From an uncultured Clostridia bacterium (GTDB lineage: Bacteria; Bacillota; Clostridia; Christensenellales; Borkfalkiaceae): 64,000 nt of DNA. Of this stretch, positions 46,801 to 54,229 are shown piece after piece (within the stretch, counting starts at the first letter, position 1; the number at the start of each line of letters is the position of its first letter). The notes under the pieces were generated by a model. The model was given only the letters and a program-made list of their open reading frames with translations, was not told the DNA's origin and ran no database searches. Position numbers and translations under genes: made by a program. The stretch lies in NCBI GenBank assembly GCA_947625555.1, contig CANQOT010000001.1, positions 1-64,000 on the forward strand, written 5' to 3'.

Positions 46801-49800
46801 ATCCTCGGCTATGCGGGCGATGCCGTCGCCCTCGTCGCGGAGCCCAAGCTCACCGCAAAGGTGGGCGGGAACGTCCTTTCGACCAACCTCTCCATGTATC
46901 CCGACGACGGGCTCGTCTACGACATCTCGGGCGAAATGGAATACTTTTCGGGCGACTTGGACGACAAATTCCCCATCCGTCTCGATATGGACGAGAACGT
47001 CATCGAAGTGAATACCGATCTCTTCGTGCACTTCAAGCTGCTCATCGCGGCGGGCACGCAAAAGACGGAAGTCAACGGTGAGACCGTCGATACCACGCCC
47101 AAGAATATCTATCTCGATATCTTTATCACCGACTGCGATCTGAATGGGGATTCGAACGGCGAGCTCGACTTCTTCGTTACCATCTCCCAAGTCGGAGAGG
47201 GGAAGACCGGCTACGACCCGCTCAAACTCTACGCCCCCGCAAAGGAGATCCTCACCATTCTCTCGGGCGCCGCTTCCATTCTCGGCATGGACAGCGTGAC
47301 CTATGTCAACGAGTATCTCATCAAGCCCCTTCTCGATCCCGATATGGTCGCCCGCCTCAAAGGGTTGGGCGTGAGCCTCATCCCCACCATCCTCGATATG
47401 CTCTTGAAGGACGACGGGGCGGCGGACGGCGTTGCGGCCATTGCGAACGGCGTCGAGATCCCCGCGGATGCTTTCGGGTTCGGCTTCGGCAACGTGCAGC
47501 TTCGCTTCAAGTCGGAAGGGGAGGGCGATTCCACCTACCTCGCCTCGCTCGGCGTGACGACCTCCAAGGAAGAGGCGGCGGGCGAAAAGACGTATACCAA
47601 GACGACCGACCTCGCATTCTCCTTCTCGCGCACCGTGACGGAAGACAGAAAGCCCGCAGATCTTACGGGATTCTTCGATATCGAGGGCGTCGACGAGCTC
47701 ATTCTCGCCCTCGGCAGAACGGCGACCCATATGGCGACGCCCGACGAAGTGATCGCGGGCATCGCCGAGGAAGGGGAGTACGTCCGCAACGATGTGTTCT
47801 TCATCGACGGGAAGTTGCACCTCGACCTCTCGATCATCGGCATCAATCTCGAGACCATCGAGATCAATGTAGACGGCCTCACCGTCAACTTCGATGCCAA
47901 TAACAAGATCAGCCTGAATGCGAAGCTCTCCTATCAGGGCGTCCACAATGCTCTGGCGGGGCTTGTCGGAAGCAGCGATATCATTTTGGGCGATACGACG
48001 CTCGACCTCACCATCAAGGGCGACATGATGTATCTGCGCCGCACGCAAAAGACCCACTTCGACGGAAGTACGGAGAAGGATCTCACGGTGCCCGAAGTCA
48101 TCTACCGCGCCTTCCCGCTCAAAAACTTCATGAAGGACACCCAGACCATGATGAACCATCTGTGCTTCATGTTCAATTTGAGCGAAGCGCTCGTGACCCG
48201 CATCATGGGCATGGTCGGCACGGGCGGCTCGACCCCCGCGGCGCAACCCACCGACCTCGGCGGCTTCCTCGATCGTTATATTACGGGGTGCACTTACGAG
48301 CCTCATGCGCCCAAAGACGGCCTTTCCAACCTCATCTATACCCTCGTTCTGAACGGCGCGGGGCTCACGAACAGCGATACCTTCGATGATATCACCGTCA
48401 AGCTCGGCGTGGAGAGAGGGGTGCTCCGCAGCATCGATATCCCGCAGTTCTCTATCGCGAGCGTTGTGCATATCAATGCGAATTTGCGGCTCCGCAACCC
48501 CGAATATGTATGGGACGACGGAAGCTACGATACGACGGAGAGCATCGCCGACGTTCTCGAACAGGCGATGGCGAACAAACTCAAATCGGTCGATTGGCTC
48601 GAAACGGCCTACCTCGAAGGGCAGCTCGCGAACGTCACATATATGCTCGGCGACCAGGAGATCGGGCACCAGCAGATCGTGTTCGACCCCACCACCAAGG
48701 AGCTGTATGCCAACTTCTCCTACCCGTCCATCAAGAACTTCCTCGACAAGAACCCCGAGTATGCACAGGACGGCTATACCTATGAATGGGAGAGGTACGA
48801 CCCCGCGAACTTCAAGTCGGAAATGACCCTATATGCAAAGCCCAAGGCCAATGTCTACGATCTGATCTTCATCATCGAGCAGGCGGACGTCGAAAAGTAT
48901 CGCGTCACCGAGGAAGAGCTCGAAGAGGCGGGCTATTCGTGGAACGATGAGTACAACGCATACGTCCATATCTATCACTGGACGTACAATCCCGAAAACT
49001 ACATCGCTCTTCCGTACGTGACGACGGTCGCGGGGCGCACCATCGGCTTCTTGTGTCCGAACGGCAATCTCCACAACGAAGATCACCGCGGGCTCGACTT
49101 CTACGACCAACCTATCGTCAAATACAAGGCGGTTTGGGACTATATCGATTATACCGTGACCTTCGAGCTCGGCAACGGGCAGCCTTCTATAAAACAGACG
49201 GGGCACTATGGCGATACGGTGAACTATCCCGATAACCCCGCCCGCGAAGGCTATGATTTCAACGGCTGGGATAAGACGATAGGCACAATCGTGGGCAACG
49301 ATACCGTCAAGGCGACGTGGACCCCTTGCACCTACGAGGTCAAGCTCGTCAGCGAATATCCCATCACATGGCCGGGTTTGGAATTTGTCGAAGAGAATGG
49401 AAAGTACGTCGCGACGATCACGTTCACGTATGATAGCGACGTCGAGCTTCCCAAGAACATCGAATATGATTCCGAGAGCGCGGGCACGGTCATTCTCAAA
49501 GGCTTCTCAAAGGACGGCGTGCTCTACTCCGAGTATCTGCCCAACGTCACGGGCGCGGCGACCTTTACCGCAGTCTGGGATGAACGCGGCTTTAAGATCG
49601 AGTTCACCGACGGGGACGGCAACGTCTATGCGACCCGCTATAAGCGCGCGGGCGAGAGCTTCACGCAAAGCGAGCTTCCCGATCTTGGCAAGTTGCGCCG
49701 CAATGGCTACACCGCCGAATGGAACATCGATATCAATTCCTTTAAGGCGAGCGACGATTGCACGGTTTCCGTCAAGTACACGGGCATCACCTACTATATC

Positions 49801-52008
49801 CATGAATATAGTTTGAAGCGCGTCGACGGCTTTACGGAAGTCAAGGGCGAATTCGATTCCGAGGGCATTCAAGGGACGTCTTATTGGAAAAAGACCTATG
49901 CCTATGTCTATGGCGGCACGCCGCACCCGCTCACCCTCGGCGTGAGCGAAGATGTGCGCGGCTTCGACTTCGACGGCTACTACACCGAACGTTTCGGGCA
50001 GGGCACCAAGATCGACCCCGCCGTCATCAACGATGAGATGATTGAAAAGATCTTCAAATTCAGAGTGGGCAACAGCGAAGATTTCTACGAGCAGAACGTC
50101 CTCTTCGCGAATTGGATCGATAATTCCGTCGAGGTCCACCTGTACAGCGACTTCGACTTCGTGGGTAGCATGGGGCACGACATCGACGGGTACTATAAGT
50201 CCGTCAAGAAGATGGAAGGGGACTATGATATCTCCGGAGAGACGCTCAACCTCAGCGGAAATACGGGACTCCGCCGTCTCGGCTGGTGGTATTTCGACGA
50301 AACGACGGCGAATTGGTCCGCGATCGATAACGTCGAAACATTCCGCAATACCGATCTCAGGACGCAGGCGACCGTCAAGATCTTCGCCATGTGGATCGAA
50401 GATATCGATATCAAGATCACGAGCTTCGACACGAACAGCATGTTGGGCGGCGCACAGTACAACATCGGAGGCACGCTCACGGGCGGCATTCCGAGCGGCG
50501 TGAACAGCATCAGCATCTATAATGCGGTCAAGATGGCTCCCACGACCACGGGCTACTACGTGCTGTTCAACAAAGACGGCAGCACGAGCGATACCCCCGG
50601 CGGCAAGCGGGATATCACCGTCACGCGCGACCCCGTCAGCAACGTGGGCAGTTTCCAGCAGACGGGCATGAACAGCGGCACGTTCGGCGCATTCGTATGG
50701 ACGGAGCGCGCTTCGTACGGCGGCGTCATCATGCGCATGGAGTTTACATACGGGTCCGATTCCATCGTGTTCTACGGCGGAAATGTTGTCTCGATGGAAA
50801 CCTACACCGTCACCTATCATAAGGAAGGCGGCGACGTCGTAGGGCAGGTCGAAGGAGTACGCACGGGCTATAACGGCAAATATAATTTGAGCGACTTCTC
50901 CGGTTGGGGAGTCACGGCCGCCGACCTCATGTTTGACAACACGGTCTATGCCGACGAACTTGCCGCGGAAAATGGCATCGCCTGCCCGCAGGACGGTTCG
51001 AGGGCGGACGAAGGGAACTATGAATGGCCGCACAGGGCGATCACGGGCAACGCGGATATCTATCCTTCCTTCGTGCTCGCCCCCGTCACCGTCGTGTTCA
51101 CGAGTAACTTTAAGTTCTCCAACGCATGGAGAGCGAGCGCAGACGGCAAGACCTTCACCTATACGACCAAGATGCGCCCGTATTCGACGATCGAGTTTAT
51201 CGCGAACGGTATAGTGTTCGAGACATACACCGTCGAGGAAGGGAAGCAGAGCCAGACCTTCGCAGTTCCCACCGATCTTCCTTTGGCGGCGGATGTGCGC
51301 AAGGGTTATTGGACGGAGGGATCGGCCGTCATCGGCGAATACGGCGCAACCTTCACCGTGCAGTACAGTCCGGATACGATAATCTATTACAGCGAACTCG
51401 GCTTCAATGTCACCGCCAAGGACTACACATACGGGTTTGATGCGAAGACGGAATATTCCTTCGAATATTCGAGCGAACACACCCTCATCGTCCCCGACAA
51501 CAACGCAACGACGGTCGACGGCGTCACCTATCGCTTCCTCGGTTGGTATGCAAAGAATACGGACGGCACATGGAGAAAACTTGGCGCAACATTGAAGATC
51601 ACGGCTTCCGAGGAGCCCACTTACGCCCATGCGTTGTGGATGAGCGAACTCGTCGTGACGGTCACGAAGGCGACGGCGAAATATAATTTGAGAGTAAAAT
51701 ATGATTACACCATCGCCGCCTCCATCAGAGGAGGGAAGCTCGTCGGCGCCTTTGCGAACGAAGGGGTCTCGGTCAAGACGATATACCGCTTCTATGCCAA
51801 TAACAATACCGATCACGAAGCGGGCACGTCGAACGGAGGGCATACCTATAACGATTACAGGACTTCGGACAGTGTGGACTTCTCCATCAGCAACATTGCG
51901 GGACAAAACAAGAAGCAGGGGCATGCTGTCGTGACAGTTGAATACACCTATCAAGGCATTACGGTCTCTACGGGCGAGGTCCATGCAGTCAAAGCGATAA
52001 CCACCTAA
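37807..52008 (+). CDS. Giant exported protein with ~13 tandem beta-rich units and InlB-type repeats
   Basis: The 4,733-residue protein has a 21-residue basic N-terminus and one hydrophobic helix (about 22-45), an uncleaved anchor or signal peptide. Residues ~50-370 form a unique domain. From about 370 to 2,900 there are some 13 units of ~190-215 residues. Each has a V/L-x-V-x-GTELL-x-x-L-G segment, a FDLGDV-type strand, and a DI-x-x-Y helix. A ladder of alternating hydrophobic strands then ends in LYLDLDGxKIKA. The strand pattern recalls LolA/LppX-like lipid-binding folds (inference). The region 2,900-3,700 is divergent, and the C-terminal ~950 residues contain InlB/Listeria-Bacteroides type repeats (YTVTFELGNG ... 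FNGWDKTIG). No LPXTG or C-terminal anchor is present. AGGGGG precedes the ATG. Confidence 0.85.
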   Translation: MRYKSKPAKNSGVRSGHWSVAMKTTAVLAAFVAVGVGGGSIVAALTKTAERNAVDLSYGSVSTAVEEGEVFVDDGTYDAVDIFARLNWRFARQKEWYGEYSGYVNTVVTQDVHTYKYYKDGMLISADITKSSLVNAAREFCYIKEGDRVLWREAAGGSSTYDKLDTPWQEGEPYRNMTISGENGFKALNGLPAYELSPYVIEPDTVLSSTVEEAEDGLYKATFVMNPATWKDVDENGNEIVKGANAYYINQMIFTGGLPEAPEFSALTITYYFDEDWITYKTVVEENYSAAYGPIKAPCKGGGTTTYSYEPYNSTDNVYPDAYDEYFQYWIDEEPDTDFDRPITALDALAGAFGPLLAEPSTLALDLDINGQKAAGTVFVDLSKTDLSAFDVTAIEARLGLGALNLWVEGGKAYINYGGVKLSLDLSALMGLFGSASPQAEGEESGGLNTDDLLGALANGAFTAEDGKAELHSVLPLLGYEIPIDFYFNVDEEKNVTLDRAAVAVDADLLSLGAEISFGGEAIPALGEVEKADYAELMPHIQSLIDLFTSENLHAALDYEGHGIKVGGGIDIALSPFSLKGEIALSVPEYGAEKKIALAYDDGEVYLDLGGIKVAANAADAVALVGKFLDLGSLAEGGLPFDLGEIVQTLLSPEFAQNIVSSEEESKLHLLLRGTKILEALGIDFALGDVSLQMGEETLTAGVLGLTATLTKGDGFTFTPEGYTELIPYVARIVELAKGGNLTAEVTYTGDTLSVSGELGLDLKALAAKADLALTYKGATKTLSVVYADGALYLTVDGLRIKADVKEAIELVKEYLDVSSGDGDALKIVADILSLDFSTLIELSQTGDDLTVAVAGTELLRALGHSFDLGRVELTVGKEEIVLTAAGAVVTVKAGAPFTYTTEGFSEIVKYAGTLLGIYKSGYLDLDLNYAIGELAITGEVHLDLTTFNVSASVTLASGRASKTAEILYMGGEIFLGLGEIRLKVNAKEAAALLGGLIDLGASGEEMDAVEALLSADFSTLIPELWESDGALHITVASGNLLSLFGLDLDLGDLRLAVDGEGATLKLGRAVVTAKAGAPFTPVAEGYLDITDYLGAVAGFAEAKALTLDVAYSGEKISLEGDIDILLDGTAAQGDLTLTYTDEEEGAQTEHAVYLLWTKGDGTLYLSIDGVKVKANVSDAISLIKTVVGSKSSEGQAEGAGISTLALTDEELTALEKLLSFDLGAFIDLAEHRTEEGGTLTLTVRGTELLSALGASFDLGDVALSLDTEGHIALSAIGGKLTIGVRAGESFEQGDVGDYIDIVKYGEYLAGLFSKRTYKISASYEVDALKVRADVSFDTVGKIVVGDLILIYKGAAKEASFTYEDGWFYLDLDAYKIKTKTAGAVALIAGYLGLSGTDGVKFESLASALDTSLDGLLTLRETAEGEQQILTVLIDGTALMKALGLSVDLGNVDIRVAEDYLYASLKGFGCEVTGSGAALEGLKEEDKAGFTDLSDYLDGFVNVFKQDYITVAVRYDEKGVKVVGDLYIDVKNKQARADLTLTLNGMEYVFGVVYEKGGMLYVDLDGAKIKADTQEILDLIKGLFTKKGESARNRKLRASADAPAQIALSEEQKSKLLGILETVLSLDLDNYFILSESGDDTLTLTVRGTELLSKLLKKDIALGDVEVKVEKTGGISLSVLGATLTATGSAEGFDLFKDGDKAQNYADILDYVGYLTDLFKAEALTLTIDSLEVTAGTTSINVEGTVDIKTDGTLAGGTLTLTVGGKSLTATLYYEKADGENILYIGVAGIKVKASIEDIKALVDKIKNKEPAAAAFFTVAATVAEGRLFGIFEEDGVLQLAVAGGKLGKLFGSDLGLDEIGLEIAEGRLGLCLSGEKFSLDATLKGADSVAFDPLENKDGYIDIVKYVDFAVDLFRADAFELGLGFTKGAFTLTGSASFAPQSKVASGQFTITYQTTSKHASFAYVDGTAYVALDGSNGPLKFKAKSAAAVGLLAAYFGFSGADGETDNTFEDLFQDLFGNFDSLFELAENAEKDVLTLLVDGTQLLEKLKISLGNFELGDIGVMLGKNSLTLHVLNAQLTLGGTDAAPVLPSAEELATYTDLSDYVDTFADLAASDCLEIALSYRSDDGTLTLTGTLSIDVRNKFARADLTVAKGETTIDLGIVYTEGGMLYIDLDGAKIKANVRDAVDYVKELVGGNAKGRARTVRNAPKAILSDEQKSKLSDLLTKLFTLELDDFFTLSEEKGALSLLIDGTGLLNKLLNKNIELGSVTLSVAKSVYGEDGALTACGSVTLKALGAEIVLRRGAAFVAFPDGDKEEDYTDILQYVKWAAAIFAQNEKHIDLTLAAGELSVGLGLDVIKGNAFVKGVITLSYRGSSKDFAFVYDKQGGESGDEGWIYLDLDGVQIKANTDDIMQLLKSLFSNLAGKEAEGPEKIALGYAAAAILEVDAISFESFDTFSLTEEEGVLTLAVSGEKLMSLLGEKLRSLLDGKFSLASVGVSVSETLFSVEADATLSGDSVTLSVGISKGETFEIGEEERKSLTSYIDVFKYGAMVKRLFTQSTTLQAEISATLGGKELGLTLKFNKDFTMAQGTLQYGSIDLDLMYVLEDREGAEGEKDVLIYVKVGDKVKLMANISEVIRLVKDAKEKKGRAMPAAIALTPKQETMLEKFLALDLGEVIKLTEKLAAAGEGDSLAVTVNSRKLLDVFGASFDLGTIEVTIEEGELIIALPDKANLSVTIYGTTRAVALEKPAEGDYHDITPIVKRVFDLIEAQGIEFSGELALGETKLTVEQGIVTWKTGEDKKFYLKGSLGDFVLELSIVGENAQLKLGNFGIEFAFSDIGDLINAVKGLIARVKGTLSTVKANVTGTAKREELIGTLQGIVDVLNNFIDFLKGGEAAASAAASAKAAYEMGGMAVVPAAYKPEGEAKELLLSFVLGKITLEIFDETGYENRGFLGLGLTLASDAFSVSAVVDTAVFTGEIPELTGEFYKLHDFIEILGYAGDAVALVAEPKLTAKVGGNVLSTNLSMYPDDGLVYDISGEMEYFSGDLDDKFPIRLDMDENVIEVNTDLFVHFKLLIAAGTQKTEVNGETVDTTPKNIYLDIFITDCDLNGDSNGELDFFVTISQVGEGKTGYDPLKLYAPAKEILTILSGAASILGMDSVTYVNEYLIKPLLDPDMVARLKGLGVSLIPTILDMLLKDDGAADGVAAIANGVEIPADAFGFGFGNVQLRFKSEGEGDSTYLASLGVTTSKEEAAGEKTYTKTTDLAFSFSRTVTEDRKPADLTGFFDIEGVDELILALGRTATHMATPDEVIAGIAEEGEYVRNDVFFIDGKLHLDLSIIGINLETIEINVDGLTVNFDANNKISLNAKLSYQGVHNALAGLVGSSDIILGDTTLDLTIKGDMMYLRRTQKTHFDGSTEKDLTVPEVIYRAFPLKNFMKDTQTMMNHLCFMFNLSEALVTRIMGMVGTGGSTPAAQPTDLGGFLDRYITGCTYEPHAPKDGLSNLIYTLVLNGAGLTNSDTFDDITVKLGVERGVLRSIDIPQFSIASVVHINANLRLRNPEYVWDDGSYDTTESIADVLEQAMANKLKSVDWLETAYLEGQLANVTYMLGDQEIGHQQIVFDPTTKELYANFSYPSIKNFLDKNPEYAQDGYTYEWERYDPANFKSEMTLYAKPKANVYDLIFIIEQADVEKYRVTEEELEEAGYSWNDEYNAYVHIYHWTYNPENYIALPYVTTVAGRTIGFLCPNGNLHNEDHRGLDFYDQPIVKYKAVWDYIDYTVTFELGNGQPSIKQTGHYGDTVNYPDNPAREGYDFNGWDKTIGTIVGNDTVKATWTPCTYEVKLVSEYPITWPGLEFVEENGKYVATITFTYDSDVELPKNIEYDSESAGTVILKGFSKDGVLYSEYLPNVTGAATFTAVWDERGFKIEFTDGDGNVYATRYKRAGESFTQSELPDLGKLRRNGYTAEWNIDINSFKASDDCTVSVKYTGITYYIHEYSLKRVDGFTEVKGEFDSEGIQGTSYWKKTYAYVYGGTPHPLTLGVSEDVRGFDFDGYYTERFGQGTKIDPAVINDEMIEKIFKFRVGNSEDFYEQNVLFANWIDNSVEVHLYSDFDFVGSMGHDIDGYYKSVKKMEGDYDISGETLNLSGNTGLRRLGWWYFDETTANWSAIDNVETFRNTDLRTQATVKIFAMWIEDIDIKITSFDTNSMLGGAQYNIGGTLTGGIPSGVNSISIYNAVKMAPTTTGYYVLFNKDGSTSDTPGGKRDITVTRDPVSNVGSFQQTGMNSGTFGAFVWTERASYGGVIMRMEFTYGSDSIVFYGGNVVSMETYTVTYHKEGGDVVGQVEGVRTGYNGKYNLSDFSGWGVTAADLMFDNTVYADELAAENGIACPQDGSRADEGNYEWPHRAITGNADIYPSFVLAPVTVVFTSNFKFSNAWRASADGKTFTYTTKMRPYSTIEFIANGIVFETYTVEEGKQSQTFAVPTDLPLAADVRKGYWTEGSAVIGEYGATFTVQYSPDTIIYYSELGFNVTAKDYTYGFDAKTEYSFEYSSEHTLIVPDNNATTVDGVTYRFLGWYAKNTDGTWRKLGATLKITASEEPTYAHALWMSELVVTVTKATAKYNLRVKYDYTIAASIRGGKLVGAFANEGVSVKTIYRFYANNNTDHEAGTSNGGHTYNDYRTSDSVDFSISNIAGQNKKQGHAVVTVEYTYQGITVSTGEVHAVKAITT

Positions 52009-52016
52009 AAACACGA

Positions 52017-52090
52017 GCGCGGGGCTTTCGCCCCGCGCGAAGTTTATTTCCAAAGGAAAAGAGAGGCGTTTTGCCTCTCTTTTCCTTTGG
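52017..52090 (+). terminator. Double hairpin terminator after the giant gene
   Basis: A 9-bp stem GCGCGGGGC/GCCCCGCGC is followed by a perfect 18-bp hairpin (52050-52067/52073-52090) with a GTTTT loop. The U-rich arm lies within the second stem. Confidence 0.7.
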
Positions 52091-52292
52091 GCCTCATCTT
52101 TGCCCCCTCCGTGGGAGGGGGTAGGGGGTGGGGCGGGTGTCGAACGTAGTGAGACAGGTGGGGGAGAGCTTCTCCCCGGGGAGGAGCTGTCACGCGTACG
52201 CGTGACTGAGGTGGGGGATTCCAAATGCCATACCGCTTGCGGGAGCCCTCTAATGTCGGTAAGGCCTCGTCGGCGGTCTCGTTCTATCATTT
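52091..52292. repeat. Intergenic repeats between two related long hairpins
   Basis: The stretch has a GCCCCCTCC-type hairpin element (52102-52134). It also has an inverted copy of the 27211-27257 element (about 52170-52217, with GTCACGCGTACGCGTGAC). No gene is present. Confidence 0.7.
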
Positions 52293-52331
52293 CCAAAGGA
52301 AAGGGAGAGACTTCTGTCTCTCCCTTTCCTT

Positions 52332-52334
<3 letters not shown>
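52293..52334. repeat. 19-bp perfect hairpin abutting tRNA-Thr
   Basis: Arms 52293-52311 and 52316-52334 pair perfectly around TTCT. The outer CCAAAGGAAA/TTTCCTTTGG is identical to the 52050-52090 hairpin, while the inner stem differs but still pairs. One arm contains the tRNA-Thr CCA end, so it may also act as that tRNA's terminator. Confidence 0.75.
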
Positions 52335-52395
<61 letters not shown>

Positions 52396-52407
<12 letters not shown>

Positions 52408-52453
52408 ATACTTTGCATAAGCGGGCTTTTGCCCGCGAAGTAGCTACACCAGC
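52396..52453 (-). repeat. Duplicated tRNA-Thr 5' end around a small hairpin insert
   Basis: AGCTACACCAGC (the complement of the tRNA 5' end) occurs at 52396-52407 and again at 52442-52453. The 34 bp between them include GCGGGC/GCCCGC. The outer copy sits 14 bp from the -10 box, the expected native position of the tRNA start. Confidence 0.75.
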
Positions 52454-52467
52454 GCAATTACCTAATC

Positions 52468-52496
52468 AGTATAGTAAAATCCGCGGATTTCGTCAA
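52468..52496 (-). promoter_or_regulatory. tRNA-Thr promoter lying in a terminator hairpin
   Basis: Minus strand TTGACG (52491-52496), a 17-bp spacer and TATACT (52468-52473). The -35 box is in the loop of the hairpin 52476-52515 that follows dapB. Confidence 0.78.
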
Positions 52497-52515
52497 GCGA
52501 TAATGCGCGGATTTT
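52476..52515 (-). terminator. Terminator hairpin of the asd-dapA-dapB operon
   Basis: Perfect 10-bp stem AAAATCCGCG/CGCGGATTTT with a 20-nt loop containing the tRNA-Thr -35 box. Confidence 0.6.
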
Positions 52516-52542
52516 GTAAATTTCGAAAAAGAAATTTTCCCG

Positions 52543-53298
52543 TCACGGCACAATGTCTTGGAGAAGGTCATCCATACCGTAGAGCGAGGGGGCCTTCCCC
52601 ATGATCCATTCTGCCGCGCGGAGGGCGCCGACTGCGAACACCCTGCGGCTGCGTGCCGAGTGGGATAGGGTGACGATCTCGTCCTCGCCGTAAAAGCCCA
52701 CTTCATGCTCGCCGACGACGTTTCCGCCCCGCACGGCATGAATGCCGATCTCGCCATAATGACGAGCTCCGACCATACCATGTCTGCCATAGACCCGTTC
52801 GGTATGGCCTTCCCGCGCCTCTTCGACGGCCTTTGCGAGCATGAGCGCGGTGCCCGAGGGCGCATCCTTTTTTTGATTATGATGCCGCTCGACGATCTCG
52901 ACGTCGAAGTCCTCGCTGAGCACGGCGGCCGCCCTTTTCGCGAGCATCTGCAAGAGGTTCACGCCGATGGACAGGTTGCCCGTCTTGAAAATGGGAATAT
53001 AAGCAGAATATTCCCTTACGAGCGCTTCGTCCGCCTCCGAATACCCCGTCGCCGCAAGCACGATGGGGAGGGCATGCGCCGCCGCAAAGGCAAGCCGCTC
53101 TTCGAGCCCCCAAACTGACGAAAAATCCACGATGACGTCCGCCTTTTCTGTCACATCGCGAAAGGAGGGATAGAGGAAAAAGGGGACGGGCTTCATGTCG
53201 ATGTCCACGCCGCAGACGATCTCGACGCCGCGCTCTTCGCAAAGCCGCGTCACTTCGCCGCCCATTCTCCCGCACGCGCCGCACAATATAATTTTCAT
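52543..53298 (-). CDS. dapB: 4-hydroxy-tetrahydrodipicolinate reductase
   Basis: It reduces the DapA product to tetrahydrodipicolinate in lysine and diaminopimelate synthesis, using NAD(P)H. The 251-residue length is typical. The N-terminal nucleotide-binding fold has GACGRMG at 7-13. The catalytic segment is ERHHNQKKDAPSGTA, with His139/His140 and Lys144. GEIGIHAVRGG and GEHEVGFYG are further family landmarks. It is the last gene of the asd-dapA-dapB operon. Its ATG overlaps the dapA stop in an ATGA, with GAGGTG as ribosome binding site, so translation is coupled. Dipicolinate for spores comes from the same branch, which fits the spore gene in this window. Confidence 0.95.
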   Translation of the reverse strand: MKIILCGACGRMGGEVTRLCEERGVEIVCGVDIDMKPVPFFLYPSFRDVTEKADVIVDFSSVWGLEERLAFAAAHALPIVLAATGYSEADEALVREYSAYIPIFKTGNLSIGVNLLQMLAKRAAAVLSEDFDVEIVERHHNQKKDAPSGTALMLAKAVEEAREGHTERVYGRHGMVGARHYGEIGIHAVRGGNVVGEHEVGFYGEDEIVTLSHSARSRRVFAVGALRAAEWIMGKAPSLYGMDDLLQDIVP

Positions 53299-54185
53299 TC
53301 TTTCACCTCGAGCCCGAATTTAAGCATTTCTTCTTTGAGAAGTGCGCGGTGCGCGTCCTCCAAAGGAGTGAGGGGGGAACGCGGCGTGCCCGCGCGGAAG
53401 CCCAAAAGGTTCAACGCCTCCTTCACGGGGATGGGGTTGACTTCCGAAAAGAGGGCCTTCGTGAGGGGGAAGAGTTTATCCGCGAGCTTGTTCGCCATGT
53501 AGAGTTTGCGCTCAAAGACGGCCTTTACGAGGTCGCAGACCGCCTTCGGTGCGACGTTGGAGACGACGGAAAATACGCCCGCGCCGCCCGCGCAGAGAAT
53601 GGGAAAGTTGAGGAGATCTTCTCCCGAATATACATCGCAGTTGCCCCGCACGCGGCGCAAAATATCGAGGGTGAGGGCCATATCGCCGCTCGCCTCCTTG
53701 ATGCCCGCAAAGTTGGGGATCTTGGCGAGTTCTTCCGCCGTCTCGGGGAGCATGGAAACGCCCGTACGGGAGGGTACATGGTAGGCGATGACGGGGATCT
53801 CCACCGCCTCGCAGATGGACCCGTAATAGGAAAGGAGCCCCGCCTGCGTGCACTTATTGTAGTAGGGGGTGATGGCGAGCGCGCCGTCCGCCCCGAGCGC
53901 CTGCGCCTGCCGCGTATTTTCTACCGCTTGCGCCGTGCTGTTGCTCCCCGTCCCCGCGACGATCTTCACTCTTCCCGCCGCCTTTTCAACGGCAAAAGAA
54001 ATGGTTTTTGAACGTTCATCCTCGGACATGGTAGCGGGCTCGCCCGTCGTGCCGAGGATACAGAGCGCTTCCACGCCGCTCGAAATCTGGTATTCGATCA
54101 TCTCGCCCAAACCCTCGAAGTCCACGCCCGAAGCGCAAAAGGGAGTGATCATTGCGGTGACGCATCCATGCAAAAATCCTGTCAT
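53295..54185 (-). CDS. dapA: 4-hydroxy-tetrahydrodipicolinate synthase
   Basis: It condenses pyruvate with aspartate semialdehyde, the first committed step towards lysine and diaminopimelate. The 296-residue TIM barrel has GTTGE at 45-49, Tyr135 and Arg140 in YHVPSRTG, and the Schiff-base Lys163 in GIKEASGD. It is cytoplasmic and a homotetramer in the family. It lies 44 bp after asd, with an AAGGAG site, and overlaps dapB by four bases. Expression should follow the lysine riboswitch at the head of the operon. Confidence 0.96.
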   Translation of the reverse strand: MTGFLHGCVTAMITPFCASGVDFEGLGEMIEYQISSGVEALCILGTTGEPATMSEDERSKTISFAVEKAAGRVKIVAGTGSNSTAQAVENTRQAQALGADGALAITPYYNKCTQAGLLSYYGSICEAVEIPVIAYHVPSRTGVSMLPETAEELAKIPNFAGIKEASGDMALTLDILRRVRGNCDVYSGEDLLNFPILCAGGAGVFSVVSNVAPKAVCDLVKAVFERKLYMANKLADKLFPLTKALFSEVNPIPVKEALNLLGFRAGTPRSPLTPLEDAHRALLKEEMLKFGLEVKE

Positions 54186-54229
54186 AAATTTCTCCTTATC
54201 CTAATGTATGAGGAATGAGGGGCATTTGC

